Below are positions 57,414 through 64,000 of a DNA stretch of 64,000 nt, piece by piece. Below the pieces are notes generated by a model. That model did no database searches and was not told where the DNA came from. It saw only the letters and a list, made by a program, of their open reading frames with translations. Both the position numbers and the translations under genes were made by a program. Origin of the DNA: Porphyromonadaceae bacterium (GTDB lineage: Bacteria > Bacteroidota > Bacteroidia > Bacteroidales > Dysgonomonadaceae); the NCBI GenBank assembly GCA_021372865.1, contig JAJFTO010000012.1:62001-126000 (forward strand). Direction: 5' to 3'. How positions within the stretch are numbered: the first letter of the stretch is position 1; the number at the start of each line of letters is the position of its first letter.

Positions 57414-58499
57414 CTACTTTCTGAAAGGTGGTTTTACAACCAGTGCTTTCAAATTTTTATTACGTATCCGGATGTAGATATTGGCATCTGTTTTGGCATA
57501 TTCCGGTTTCACATATCCCATGCCGATACCGCTCTTCAGTACAGGCGAGATGGTACCGGACGTAACCCGGCCAATCTCTTCACCGGCAGCATTCACGATT
57601 TCATAACCGTGACGCGGAATACCTTTCTCAAGGAGTTCAAAACAACATAATTTCCGCGATACCCCTTCAATCTTCTCCTTTTCCAGTATTTCACGACCGA
57701 CAAAAGGTTTGTTTTCTACAAACTTGGTAATCCATCCCAAACCGGCCTGTAACGGGGATGTGGTATCATCCAGATCGTTCCCGTAGAGGCAAAAGCCCAT
57801 TTCCAGGCGCAGCGTGTCGCGTGCACCCAGGCCAATGGGTTTCAACCCATAGGCTGCACCTTTTTCAAAGAGGGCATTCCATATTTTTTGACCCTGTTCG
57901 GGGTAAAAATAGAGTTCAAATCCACCTGCACCGGTATATCCTGTGTTGGAGATAATCACGTTCTCCACACCAGCAAAGGAACCTGTAGTGAATGCATAAT
58001 AAGGAATGGCGGAGAGATCAACCGAAGTCAGTTTTTGCAGTAAATCTTTTGCTTTCGGCCCCTGCACAGCCAGTTGAGCCATCCAATCGGAAGCATTCTC
58101 CAACTCGGCACCCATGGTGTTGTGCTGCATGCACCAATTCCAGTCTTTCTCTATATTGGCTGCATTCACCACGAGAAGATATTTCTCCGGCTCAAAATGG
58201 TATGCGATAAAATCATCCACAATACCGCCCTTTTCATTTACAAAACAACTGTACTGTGCTTTTCCCTGCTGCAGTCTGGAAACATCGTTGCTACCGATCC
58301 GTTGCAGGAACTCCAGTGCTTTGGGTCCTTTTACCCAAAACTCACCCATGTGTGATACGTCAAAGACTCCCACACCGTTCACTACGGTGAGATGTTCGTC
58401 AATGATGCCAGAATACTCGATCGGCATATTGTATCCGGCGAATTCGTGCATTTTTGCTCCCAGAGCAATGTGTAAATTGGTAAACGGAGTCTGTTTCAT
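57414..58499 (-). CDS. gcvT: aminomethyltransferase, glycine cleavage T protein
   Basis: 361 aa folate-dependent T protein of the glycine cleavage system, which takes the aminomethyl group from lipoyl-H protein. Typical: [86 protein letters not shown], and [19 protein letters not shown]. No H or P protein gene is adjacent. It is preceded by 180 bases of repeats. Confidence 0.95.
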   Translation of the reverse strand: MKQTPFTNLHIALGAKMHEFAGYNMPIEYSGIIDEHLTVVNGVGVFDVSHMGEFWVKGPKALEFLQRIGSNDVSRLQQGKAQYSCFVNEKGGIVDDFIAYHFEPEKYLLVVNAANIEKDWNWCMQHNTMGAELENASDWMAQLAVQGPKAKDLLQKLTSVDLSAIPYYAFTTGSFAGVENVIISNTGYTGAGGFELYFYPEQGQKIWNALFEKGAAYGLKPIGLGARDTLRLEMGFCLYGNDLDDTTSPLQAGLGWITKFVENKPFVGREILEKEKIEGVSRKLCCFELLEKGIPRHGYEIVNAAGEEIGRVTSGTISPVLKSGIGMGYVKPEYAKTDANIYIRIRNKNLKALVVKPPFRK

Positions 58500-58510
58500 A
58501 TTTTTTATAG

Positions 58511-58680
58511 GTCAGCTTTCGCCTTTCAGCAATCAGCTCCTAAGGAGTTGGCTTTACAGCGAAGCGGTTTGAGATTAAGTTTATTAATATTTAGTAGTCA
58601 GCGAACGTTCAACGGTCAGCTCTCAGCGTACAACTATCAGCCGTTTTCGGAGCAAATATTACACCGACAACGGTTTGGAG
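58511..58680. repeat. dispersed hairpin elements (copies B and C) upstream of gcvT
   Basis: Two adjacent modules. Copy B (about 58511-58571): CAGC-type words, the hairpin AGCTCC-TAA-GGAGTT and AGCGGTTTG. Copy C (about 58612-58678): CAGC words, a hairpin CCG-TTTT-CGG at 58641-58650, and AACGGTTTG. Their order matches copy A at 5.8 kb. They fill the whole gap between the pepT stop and the gcvT start. Confidence 0.6.
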
Positions 58681-59919
58681 TCAGTTTTCGGGAGAAGTAC
58701 TATTTTTCGCCACAAGCTCTGCGATTTTCACAATTACTCCCGATGCCTTCTCCAGTGACGGAACGGGAAGGAACTCGTATCTGCCATGGAAGTTCATCCC
58801 CCCTGCAAAGATATTGGGGCAAGGAAGCCCCATGAACGAGAGACGCGCCCCATCGGTGCCTCCCCTGATTGGTCTGATATGGGGTTTCACACCAATCTCT
58901 TCCATTGCAAGAGAGACATAATCAACCACATGCATTACCGGTTCTATCTTCTCACGCATATTGTAATACTGATCCTTCAGTTCCAGCTTCAGTCGGTTTC
59001 CATATTTTCCGTTCAGAAAATCTACCGAATTCACCATCTGGACTTTGCGTTCTTCAAATTTCTTCCGGTCATGGTCGCGAATGATGAAAGAAAGCTTTGC
59101 TTCATCTACCGTACCGTTCAGTGAAATCAGATGAAAAAAGCCCTCATATCCTTCAGTCGTTTCCGGACGTTCCTTTTCGGGCAGCATGGCTATCAGCTCG
59201 TGGGCCACATGCAAGGCATTGATCATTTTATCTTTTGCATATCCAGGGTGCACGTTGCGACCCTGAATTTCTATCCTGGCCGAAGCTGCGTTGAAATTTT
59301 CGTATTCCAGTTCTCCCACTTCACTGCCGTCCATCGTATAAGCCCAATCTGCACCGAATTTGGCCACGTCAAATTTATCAGCCCCCCGCCCAATTTCTTC
59401 ATCCGGAGTAAAACCAATACGAATTTTACCATGTTTGATTTCAGTGTGATCCAAAAGATATTGCATGGCAGTCATTATTGCCGCTATACCCGCTTTGTCA
59501 TCGGCTCCAAGCAGTGTGGTTCCGTCGGTCACGATAATATCTTCCCCTGTATGACGAAGCAACTCTGGAAAATCGGCTGGAGAAATGATTATCTTTTTTA
59601 TTTCGTTCAGCACAATATCTTTTCCGTCGTAATTCTTTACGATCTGGGGGTTCACATTTTCACCGCTCATGTCGGGGCTTGTATCAAAATGTGCAATAAA
59701 GCCTATAACTGGTACCTTTTTTCGGGTATTGGCAGGCAGTGTTGCCATCAGATAACAATTGTTATCGAGGCTCACATCACTCAACCCCATCTCCAGAGCT
59801 TCCTTCTCCACCTCTTTGGCAAGATTGAACTGTCGTTGTGTGCTGGGCGTCTGCGTGCTGCTTTCGTCCGATTGTGTATCGATACGGGCATATTTGATGA
59901 ATCGATCTACGATATCCAT
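58681..59919 (-). CDS. pepT: peptidase T (tripeptide aminopeptidase)
   Basis: 412 aa zinc peptidase of the M20 family, which removes the N-terminal residue of tripeptides. [15 protein letters not shown] carries the first His and Asp of the dizinc site; [15 protein letters not shown] the bridging Asp; [14 protein letters not shown] the catalytic Glu pair; and [21 protein letters not shown] the late substrate-binding region. It has no signal peptide and is cytosolic. A -7 box TATCTTTG on the minus strand (59971-59978) may serve it, though no TTG lies at proper spacing. Confidence 0.95.
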   Translation of the reverse strand: MDIVDRFIKYARIDTQSDESSTQTPSTQRQFNLAKEVEKEALEMGLSDVSLDNNCYLMATLPANTRKKVPVIGFIAHFDTSPDMSGENVNPQIVKNYDGKDIVLNEIKKIIISPADFPELLRHTGEDIIVTDGTTLLGADDKAGIAAIMTAMQYLLDHTEIKHGKIRIGFTPDEEIGRGADKFDVAKFGADWAYTMDGSEVGELEYENFNAASARIEIQGRNVHPGYAKDKMINALHVAHELIAMLPEKERPETTEGYEGFFHLISLNGTVDEAKLSFIIRDHDRKKFEERKVQMVNSVDFLNGKYGNRLKLELKDQYYNMREKIEPVMHVVDYVSLAMEEIGVKPHIRPIRGGTDGARLSFMGLPCPNIFAGGMNFHGRYEFLPVPSLEKASGVIVKIAELVAKNSTSPEN

Positions 59920-60017
59920 TGTTGTTGTTTGGGGTTAGATTTTTTCTTAATTAAAGCGATTAAGCATGTACAAAGATAGGTAAAATGGCCTAAATAGTAA
60001 AAATCAATTTCACTATT

Positions 60018-60047
60018 TTGTAACAAGGAATATTTATTGTACCTTTG
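60018..60047 (+). promoter_or_regulatory. promoter of the SRP RNA gene
   Basis: TTG at 60018-60020, 19 bases, then TACCTTTG (60040-60047), perfect TAnnTTTG. The RNA would start at about 60053, exactly at the terminal helix of the predicted RNA. Confidence 0.7.
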
Positions 60048-60052
60048 TGCCC

Positions 60053-60150
60053 GGGTAAGTCCTATACGGCCAGCTCCCATTGAATCCCCCAGGTCTTGAC
60101 CGAAGCAAGGGTATTTGGTTGTAGCGGCGCGATATAGTAAGCTTACCCAC
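60053..60150 (+). ncRNA. ffs: signal recognition particle RNA
   Basis: About 98 nt. The ends pair perfectly (GGGTAAG at 60053-60059 with CTTACCC at 60142-60148), followed by eight T, which makes a terminator of the terminal helix. The inside holds GGCCAGCTCCC and the Ffh-binding domain CCCCCAGGTC...GAAGCAAGGG (60086-60111), the universal SRP symmetric loop sequence. The apical loop is atypical: where most bacteria have C-GGAA-G, this has TTGACC, giving a UGAC (URRC-type) or CUUG loop. A perfect promoter stands just upstream. ffh is in the same window. Confidence 0.85.
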
Positions 60151-60165
60151 TTTTTTTTAATATAA

Positions 60166-60201
60166 AAGACCCCTTTTGTCTACAGCGACAGAAGGGGTCT
60201 T
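60166..60201. terminator. hairpin between SRP RNA and doxX, bidirectional terminator candidate
   Basis: A 15-bp stem (AAGACCCCTT... pairing with ...AAGGGGTCTT, one T-G wobble) with the six-base loop TACAGC. On the minus strand it is followed by TTTTATATT, so it can end DoxX transcription; it also backs up the SRP RNA terminator. Confidence 0.7.
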
Positions 60202-60252
60202 GTTATTTACCCACCATTTACTTTTTTTGTCAGCAGTGTACAATTTTCGAAT

Positions 60253-60684
60253 TTATGCAATCTTCGGAAAAAGTCTCGTATCCAAAGAATATTTGCCGGC
60301 CCCAATGAGGATGGACGTCGCAAATATAATCAACAAATCCATTGCATGGCTGAAAACCATGAAATTGTCTCCCGCTACCATATGGGTGGTCAGTGCTACT
60401 GCCATATTTCCGGCAAGGAACAATGCTGCGGGGCGGAAAAATAATCCCAGGGCAAACAATATCCCCCCGACTGATTCTGTAAATGCAGCAAGAAAACCCC
60501 AGAATGCAGGGGCAAAATTAATACCGAATTGCGACATGGAGCCTCCTATCATTGTCCAGGTTTCCACACCTCCGTTTATTTTAGGATATCCGTGTAAAAA
60601 TATCGAAATTCCGATTCCTACTCTTAAAATAAGCCAACCGGCCTGCAATAAATTGTTTTTTTGTTGTTTATTTGCTCGTTTCAT
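60253..60684 (-). CDS. DoxX-family membrane protein
   Basis: 143 aa with four hydrophobic helices. It has the DoxX pattern: LLQAGWLILRVGIGISIFLHG at the start, a conserved HGYPKINGG, then FTESVGGILFALGLFFRPAAL and NFMVFSHAMDLLIIFA. DoxX proteins are inner-membrane subunits linked to redox or stress functions whose role is poorly defined. It is a single-gene unit between two terminator hairpins. Confidence 0.85.
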   Translation of the reverse strand: MKRANKQQKNNLLQAGWLILRVGIGISIFLHGYPKINGGVETWTMIGGSMSQFGINFAPAFWGFLAAFTESVGGILFALGLFFRPAALFLAGNMAVALTTHMVAGDNFMVFSHAMDLLIIFATSILIGAGKYSLDTRLFPKIA

Positions 60685-60771
60685 ACAATTAATTAAATGA
60701 ATTTATCTATATGTTTATCTACTTTTATTAAACCATTCACTGATAATTTTGTTTATCTTTTTCGTATAAAT

Positions 60772-60808
60772 AAAAAAACCGGATCCTTTCTCGGATCCGG
60801 TTTTTTTT
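60772..60808. terminator. rho-independent terminator of the ExbB/ExbD operon
   Basis: AAAAAAACCGGATCC (60772-60786), loop TTTCTC, GGATCCGGTTTTTTTT (60793-60808): a perfect stem with A/T runs on both sides. It lies 22 bases downstream of the exbD stop on the minus strand and could also act on the plus strand. Confidence 0.88.
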
Positions 60809-60829
60809 ATTTAAATTATTTTTCTTACA

Positions 60830-61288
60830 TTAATTCACACCCTTGCGGGAAGAATAACTGATTTTGAGTGCATAAGCTTTCCTGAGTGCCTCTTTTACAT
60901 CAGTAATGTACTGCATTCTGGTATTCTCATCGGCTTTAATGGAAACTGTCATCAATGGTTGATCGGCTTCGTTCATACTTGCCTTTTCCTGGGCGATGTA
61001 ATCCTGAATCTCCGATACCTGCGCAAAGCGGTCATTCAACTGCATCTGCGTACCCGTACCCAACCGGATATCCATGGGAGCACCAATGTTGATATAGGTC
61101 ACGAGCGACTTTTTTTCCAGCTTCTGTACCTCCGATGCCGTCGGTAACTTCATTCTTACCATCAATGTTTCTGAACGCAAAGTCGTGGTAATTATGAAGA
61201 AAAACAGGATAGCGAAAACCAAGTCAGGCATTGAGGCTGTATTCAGCTCCGGCATCTCTCTTTTACCGCTCTTATTAAATTTTCCCAT
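60830..61288 (-). CDS. exbD: ExbD/TolR-type biopolymer transport protein (2)
   Basis: 152 aa. One N-terminal membrane helix (MPDLVFAILFFFIITTTL) containing the essential Asp of the proton channel, then a periplasmic domain with RLGTGTQMQLNDRFAQ and VSIKADENTRMQYITDVKEAL, as in ExbD. It is the last gene of the operon, 2 bases after the longer ExbD. Energises outer-membrane transport with ExbB and TonB, but no TonB gene is seen here. Confidence 0.87.
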   Translation of the reverse strand: MGKFNKSGKREMPELNTASMPDLVFAILFFFIITTTLRSETLMVRMKLPTASEVQKLEKKSLVTYINIGAPMDIRLGTGTQMQLNDRFAQVSEIQDYIAQEKASMNEADQPLMTVSIKADENTRMQYITDVKEALRKAYALKISYSSRKGVN

Positions 61289-61290
61289 GA

Positions 61291-61923
61291 TTATTTTCCT
61301 CCTCCATAATTTTTAGGTTCTGCTTCAGAAATACGCTGAGGAAACAAGTCATTGATTTGTTTCTGCTGGTCCTCAGTCAAATCTTCATACGAAGTATTGA
61401 AGTATTTTCGGGAACCTTCCTCTCGTAACTCATTGTATGCTCTTACCACTTCGTTCTGCACAGCTATGTAAGCTTTGTAGCTGGTGGTGGCATCGTTCTG
61501 GATCGATATCACATGCTGGGCCGTGACAGGAACTGTGCCAATCGGTGCTCCAAAATCCTCTTCGGTCAACTCGGGAAGTACCGGATTGTTTTGGGTGTTA
61601 AGCACAAACTCCTTTACCACATCCTTCAATGATACCTGGCCACCGTCACCGCGTAATTCAGCTTCGTTGGCATACAAATATGTAGCCTGCTGGTTCTGCA
61701 CCAACGTTTCGTTTTGGGAGTTCACCAGTACCACCAACAGGTTTCTGCGTTGTACATCCACAGAGGTCTGTTCCTCAGTCTGTGGTGGTGGCGGTAGGCG
61801 GCGTGCCAATCCAGAATCGGTATCCATGCTCGAAACCATCAGGAAGAAACAGAGCAACAGGAAAGAAACGTCGGCCATTGAGCTGGCATTGATTCCCGGA
61901 ACTTTTCTATTTGTTTTTGGCAT
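61291..61923 (-). CDS. exbD: ExbD/TolR-type biopolymer transport protein (1)
   Basis: 210 aa, larger than the sister gene. It begins RKVPGINASSMADVSFLLLCFFLMVSSM with the channel Asp in ADVSF, followed by the usual LARRLPPPP. The periplasmic part (from about 50) has an insert absent from standard ExbD and a C-terminal helix rich in acidic residues and Tyr (YFNTSYEDLTEDQQK). The pair of unlike ExbD proteins is common in Bacteroidetes. Confidence 0.85.
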   Translation of the reverse strand: MPKTNRKVPGINASSMADVSFLLLCFFLMVSSMDTDSGLARRLPPPPQTEEQTSVDVQRRNLLVVLVNSQNETLVQNQQATYLYANEAELRGDGGQVSLKDVVKEFVLNTQNNPVLPELTEEDFGAPIGTVPVTAQHVISIQNDATTSYKAYIAVQNEVVRAYNELREEGSRKYFNTSYEDLTEDQQKQINDLFPQRISEAEPKNYGGGK

Positions 61924-61967
61924 AAATTTACCTCATTTTTAGTTGTTCTCATCGAGAGAACCATCCA

Positions 61968-62447
61968 TTATTTTTTTCTTTTGATAAAAGGCATTACTAA
62001 AATAGCCAACACTGTAAGCACCAGCATAATGTAACAGCTAAAGAGCCACATGTCGGTCATTTTCAGAGTACCTGCAACATTGTCTGTTCCGGAATAGCCC
62101 GCAATATTCAGTGGCGTACCGTCTCCAATTATAAAAGTGATGATCAGCACCGCTGCCAGACCAATCAGTACCAGAAAACCACTCAGTGCTTTTTTGGGGC
62201 TTTCCTTCAACTGTTTAAAGAATGCCGATATGGCAAACCCTATCAATACAATGATGGTGACTGCCAACAGGATATAACACCAGTATAGCATAATATCCGT
62301 ATATTTCGGCTGACTCAGGTCGGCCAGGATTTTTTCCTCTGCCGGTGTTTGACCTCCCAGATAAAACAACGCCATCACCAGTATCGAAATGATAACTCCG
62401 ACAAGGAGGGTTGTCTTGGAAGCTCTGTGTATTTTCGTTACAGCCAT
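61968..62447 (-). CDS. hypothetical four-helix membrane protein of the ExbB operon
   Basis: 159 aa. Four hydrophobic segments at about 12-30, 52-72, 88-108 and 130-152, with a short N-terminal basic stretch and a C-terminal IKRKK. Nothing in the sequence links it to a known family. It stands between ExbB (6 bases upstream) and the first ExbD (44 bases downstream), a place often held by an uncharacterised protein in Bacteroidetes ExbBD operons, so it may be part of the motor. No function is proposed. Confidence 0.8.
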   Translation of the reverse strand: MAVTKIHRASKTTLLVGVIISILVMALFYLGGQTPAEEKILADLSQPKYTDIMLYWCYILLAVTIIVLIGFAISAFFKQLKESPKKALSGFLVLIGLAAVLIITFIIGDGTPLNIAGYSGTDNVAGTLKMTDMWLFSCYIMLVLTVLAILVMPFIKRKK

Positions 62448-62452
62448 GGTAA

Positions 62453-63259
62453 TTACAAGTTTTTGTATTTAACATTATATTTGATCACCTGATCCAGGAA
62501 GGTAATGGATGCATCTTCCATTTTGTTGAGGATACCTTCCATTTTGCTGAGGATATAGTTGTAGATAACCTGTAGAATCAGGGCAACGATCAAACCACCT
62601 ACGGTTGTGATAAGAGCAACCTTCATACCACCAGCAACAATTGTCGGGCTCATGTCACCAGCTCTCTGGATATCATCGAAAGCCATAACCATACCTACTA
62701 CTGTTCCCAAGAATCCGAGTGATGGTGCAATAGCGATAAACAGTGTAATCCAGGAGAGGTTTCTTTCCAGCAAACCAGACTGAACACCACCATACGATAC
62801 AATGGAACGTTCCACTACATCGGGTCCCTGATCCAAACGCAACAATCCTTGATATACAATGGATGCAACCGGGCCTCTTGTGTCACGTGCAAAATCTTTT
62901 GCAGCTTCCACATCACCTCTGTCGAGTGCATCACCGATTTTGCCAAGAAAAGCATCGGGGTCTACATCAGCCAGACTGAGGTAAATGATTCTTTCAAGAC
63001 AAAAAGCAAGGCCGAGAATCAAACAGATGGCAATAGAGCTCATAAAGCCAGCACCTCCTTCAATAAATTTCACCTTCAAAGCCTGATGAAATCCACCGGT
63101 TGAAGTTTCCTGTACAGCAGCAGGCGCTGTTTCAACAGGGGTTGCAGCTACTTGTTCTGTTTGTTCTCCCGGAGTAATGGTGTCTTGAGCGAAAAGAACC
63201 GATGACAATCCCACGGACATCATTCCGAAGATTGCTAAAATTGCAAATAACTTTTTCAT
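62453..63259 (-). CDS. exbB: ExbB/TolQ/MotA proton channel protein
   Basis: 268 aa. The N-terminal signal-like helix (MKKLFAILAIFGMMSVGL) is followed by a Pro/Ala/Thr-rich stretch (about 28-55), then three membrane helices as in ExbB: SSIAICLILGLAFCLERII, SWITLFIAIAPSLGFLGTVVG and MKVALITTVGGLIVALILQ. The APSLGFLGTVVGMV and LITTVGGL segments hold the conserved channel residues. It opens the operon. Proton flow through the ExbB/ExbD complex drives TonB-dependent uptake across the outer membrane. Confidence 0.93.
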   Translation of the reverse strand: MKKLFAILAIFGMMSVGLSSVLFAQDTITPGEQTEQVAATPVETAPAAVQETSTGGFHQALKVKFIEGGAGFMSSIAICLILGLAFCLERIIYLSLADVDPDAFLGKIGDALDRGDVEAAKDFARDTRGPVASIVYQGLLRLDQGPDVVERSIVSYGGVQSGLLERNLSWITLFIAIAPSLGFLGTVVGMVMAFDDIQRAGDMSPTIVAGGMKVALITTVGGLIVALILQVIYNYILSKMEGILNKMEDASITFLDQVIKYNVKYKNL

Positions 63260-63364
63260 TGTGTGTTCAATTTTTTGATTAATGATTTTTGATTTTTTTA
63301 TTAATAATTGACTTTCTGTTGTTGTCCTAAATGAAATCAGACTTATTTTAGTTATTGGGTAACG

Positions 63365-63452
63365 CGGAGAGAGCGGGATTCGAACCCGCGATACACTTTT
63401 GGCGTATACACGCTTTCCAGGCGTGCCTCTTCAACCACTCGAGCATCTCTCC
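63365..63452 (-). tRNA. tRNA-Ser(GGA)
   Basis: 88-nt type II tRNA. The acceptor stem is GGAGAGA/TCTCTCC with discriminator G, as required for serine. The D arm reads GCTCGAGTGGTTGAAGAGGC, the anticodon loop CTGGAAA gives GGA, a long variable arm follows, and the T arm has GGGTTCGAATCCC. CCA is not encoded. Confidence 0.96.
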
Positions 63453-63580
63453 AATGGAGATTCCCGTTAAAACGGGTGCAAATTACAAAAAAAAAATGAT
63501 TTGCCTTCCATCTGGTGAGCAAAATTACTGAATTTATCGATTATATTCACCCTTTATGAGCAAATATTTCATTAAAATTT

Positions 63581-64000
63581 TTATTTATTGTTGCCAAAAC
63601 CAAATAACTCATTGGCATTTTTACTGGTTATATTGGCAACTTCCTCCGGACAAACGTTCCACACTTCCGCCAATTTGTTCAAAATAAACGACATGTGGGC
63701 CGATTCATTTCTCTTTCCTCTGAATGGCACCGGGGCGAGATAGGGAGCATCAGTTTCCAGTAATACCTTATCTCGTGGACAATTTTTGAGTGTTCCTGCC
63801 AGTCCGGAATTTTTGAAGGTGATGACGCCATTAATCCCGATATAAAAATTTTTCAATTGCATGATCATCTCCAGTTCTTGGGTCGAACCGCCAAAACTAT
63901 GAAATACTCCTCTTAATTTCTCCACACCCACGCGTTTGATACAGTCGATTACCTCCCTCGTGGCATTTCGAAAATGAATGGATACCGGAAGATCTTTTTC
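63581..64000 (-). CDS. tatD: TatD-family metal-dependent hydrolase, C-terminal part (window-truncated)
   Basis: The frame is open to the window edge at 64000, so the N-terminal half with the HxH motif lies outside. The 139 codons seen hold LPVSIHFRNATREV (the usual LPVIIHxRxA), FHSFGGST, NFYIGINGVITFKNSG, LLETDAPYLAPVPFRGKRNES with the catalytic Asp and the conserved Arg/Asn, and a final NANELFGF. TatD enzymes are DNases or related phosphoesterases of the amidohydrolase fold. Confidence 0.9.
   Translation of the reverse strand, partial: EKDLPVSIHFRNATREVIDCIKRVGVEKLRGVFHSFGGSTQELEMIMQLKNFYIGINGVITFKNSGLAGTLKNCPRDKVLLETDAPYLAPVPFRGKRNESAHMSFILNKLAEVWNVCPEEVANITSKNANELFGFGNNK

Noticed and set aside
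59131..59979. 282-codon plus-strand frame opposite pepT
   Set aside because: Shadow of a clear M20 peptidase; no ribosome site, and residues do not resemble a known protein.
63462..63475. CCCGTT-AA-AACGGG inverted repeat near tRNA-Ser
   Set aside because: Two-base loop and no T run; too short to be called a terminator or element.

Overview
The window looks like a chromosome segment from an anaerobic or facultative Bacteroidetes, most likely order Bacteroidales (a Dysgonomonadaceae relative such as Proteiniphilum or Petrimonas is my inference, not proven). Reasons: promoters with the Bacteroidetes -33 TTG / -7 TAnnTTTG pattern, a V/A-type ATPase operon with a DUF2764 gene, ExbB plus two ExbD proteins, a fimbrillin-like lipoprotein, several GH78 alpha-L-rhamnosidases and a Bacteroidetes-type SRP RNA.

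Layout. 1-3174: end of an MFS transporter, then hemN and a HemY-type protoporphyrinogen oxidase. 3181-3909: lipoate-protein ligase. 4112-4450: KdgF-like cupin. 4451-16084 (minus strand): a long probable operon read from a promoter near 16150: E2, E3 and fused E1 of a 2-oxoacid dehydrogenase complex, a PHP-domain protein, a class II aldolase/short-chain dehydrogenase fusion (rhamnulose-1-phosphate aldolase type), a relic of a four-helix-bundle gene, a sorbose-1-phosphate-reductase-like alcohol dehydrogenase, and a tandem class II aldolase whose second half has lost its active site. 16520-36086 (plus strand, divergent): rhamnulokinase, rhamnose isomerase, rhamnose/H+ symporter, then four GH78 rhamnosidases, a GH106-like glycosidase and an arabinose/fucose-isomerase-type protein. 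Together the two arms look like one L-rhamnose module: periplasmic release, uptake, isomerisation, phosphorylation, aldol cleavage, and a dedicated lipoyl-dependent dehydrogenase whose substrate is not obvious. This is the most novel part of the window.

36531-38531: fimbrillin/DUF6359 lipoprotein and a secreted SGNH hydrolase. 38714-44221: tripartite RND efflux operon (adaptor, pump, TolC). 44446-52017: compact V/A-type ATPase operon E-DUF2764-A-B-D-I-K with a proteolipid that carries Na+-binding residues. 51995-59919: housekeeping genes (CDF transporter, ffh, folD, SDR, a YbhN-like membrane protein, gcvT, pepT). 60053-60150: SRP RNA. 60253-63259: DoxX and an ExbB/ExbD operon; 63365-63452: tRNA-Ser(GGA); 63581-64000: C-terminal part of a TatD hydrolase.

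Non-coding DNA is not empty. A dispersed family of degenerate hairpin elements recurs just upstream of start codons (5.8, 14.7, 54.6 and 58.6 kb), and other short-period repeats fill spacers inside the rhamnose operon. No CRISPR array, rRNA, complete IS element, SusC/SusD pair or transcription regulator was seen.
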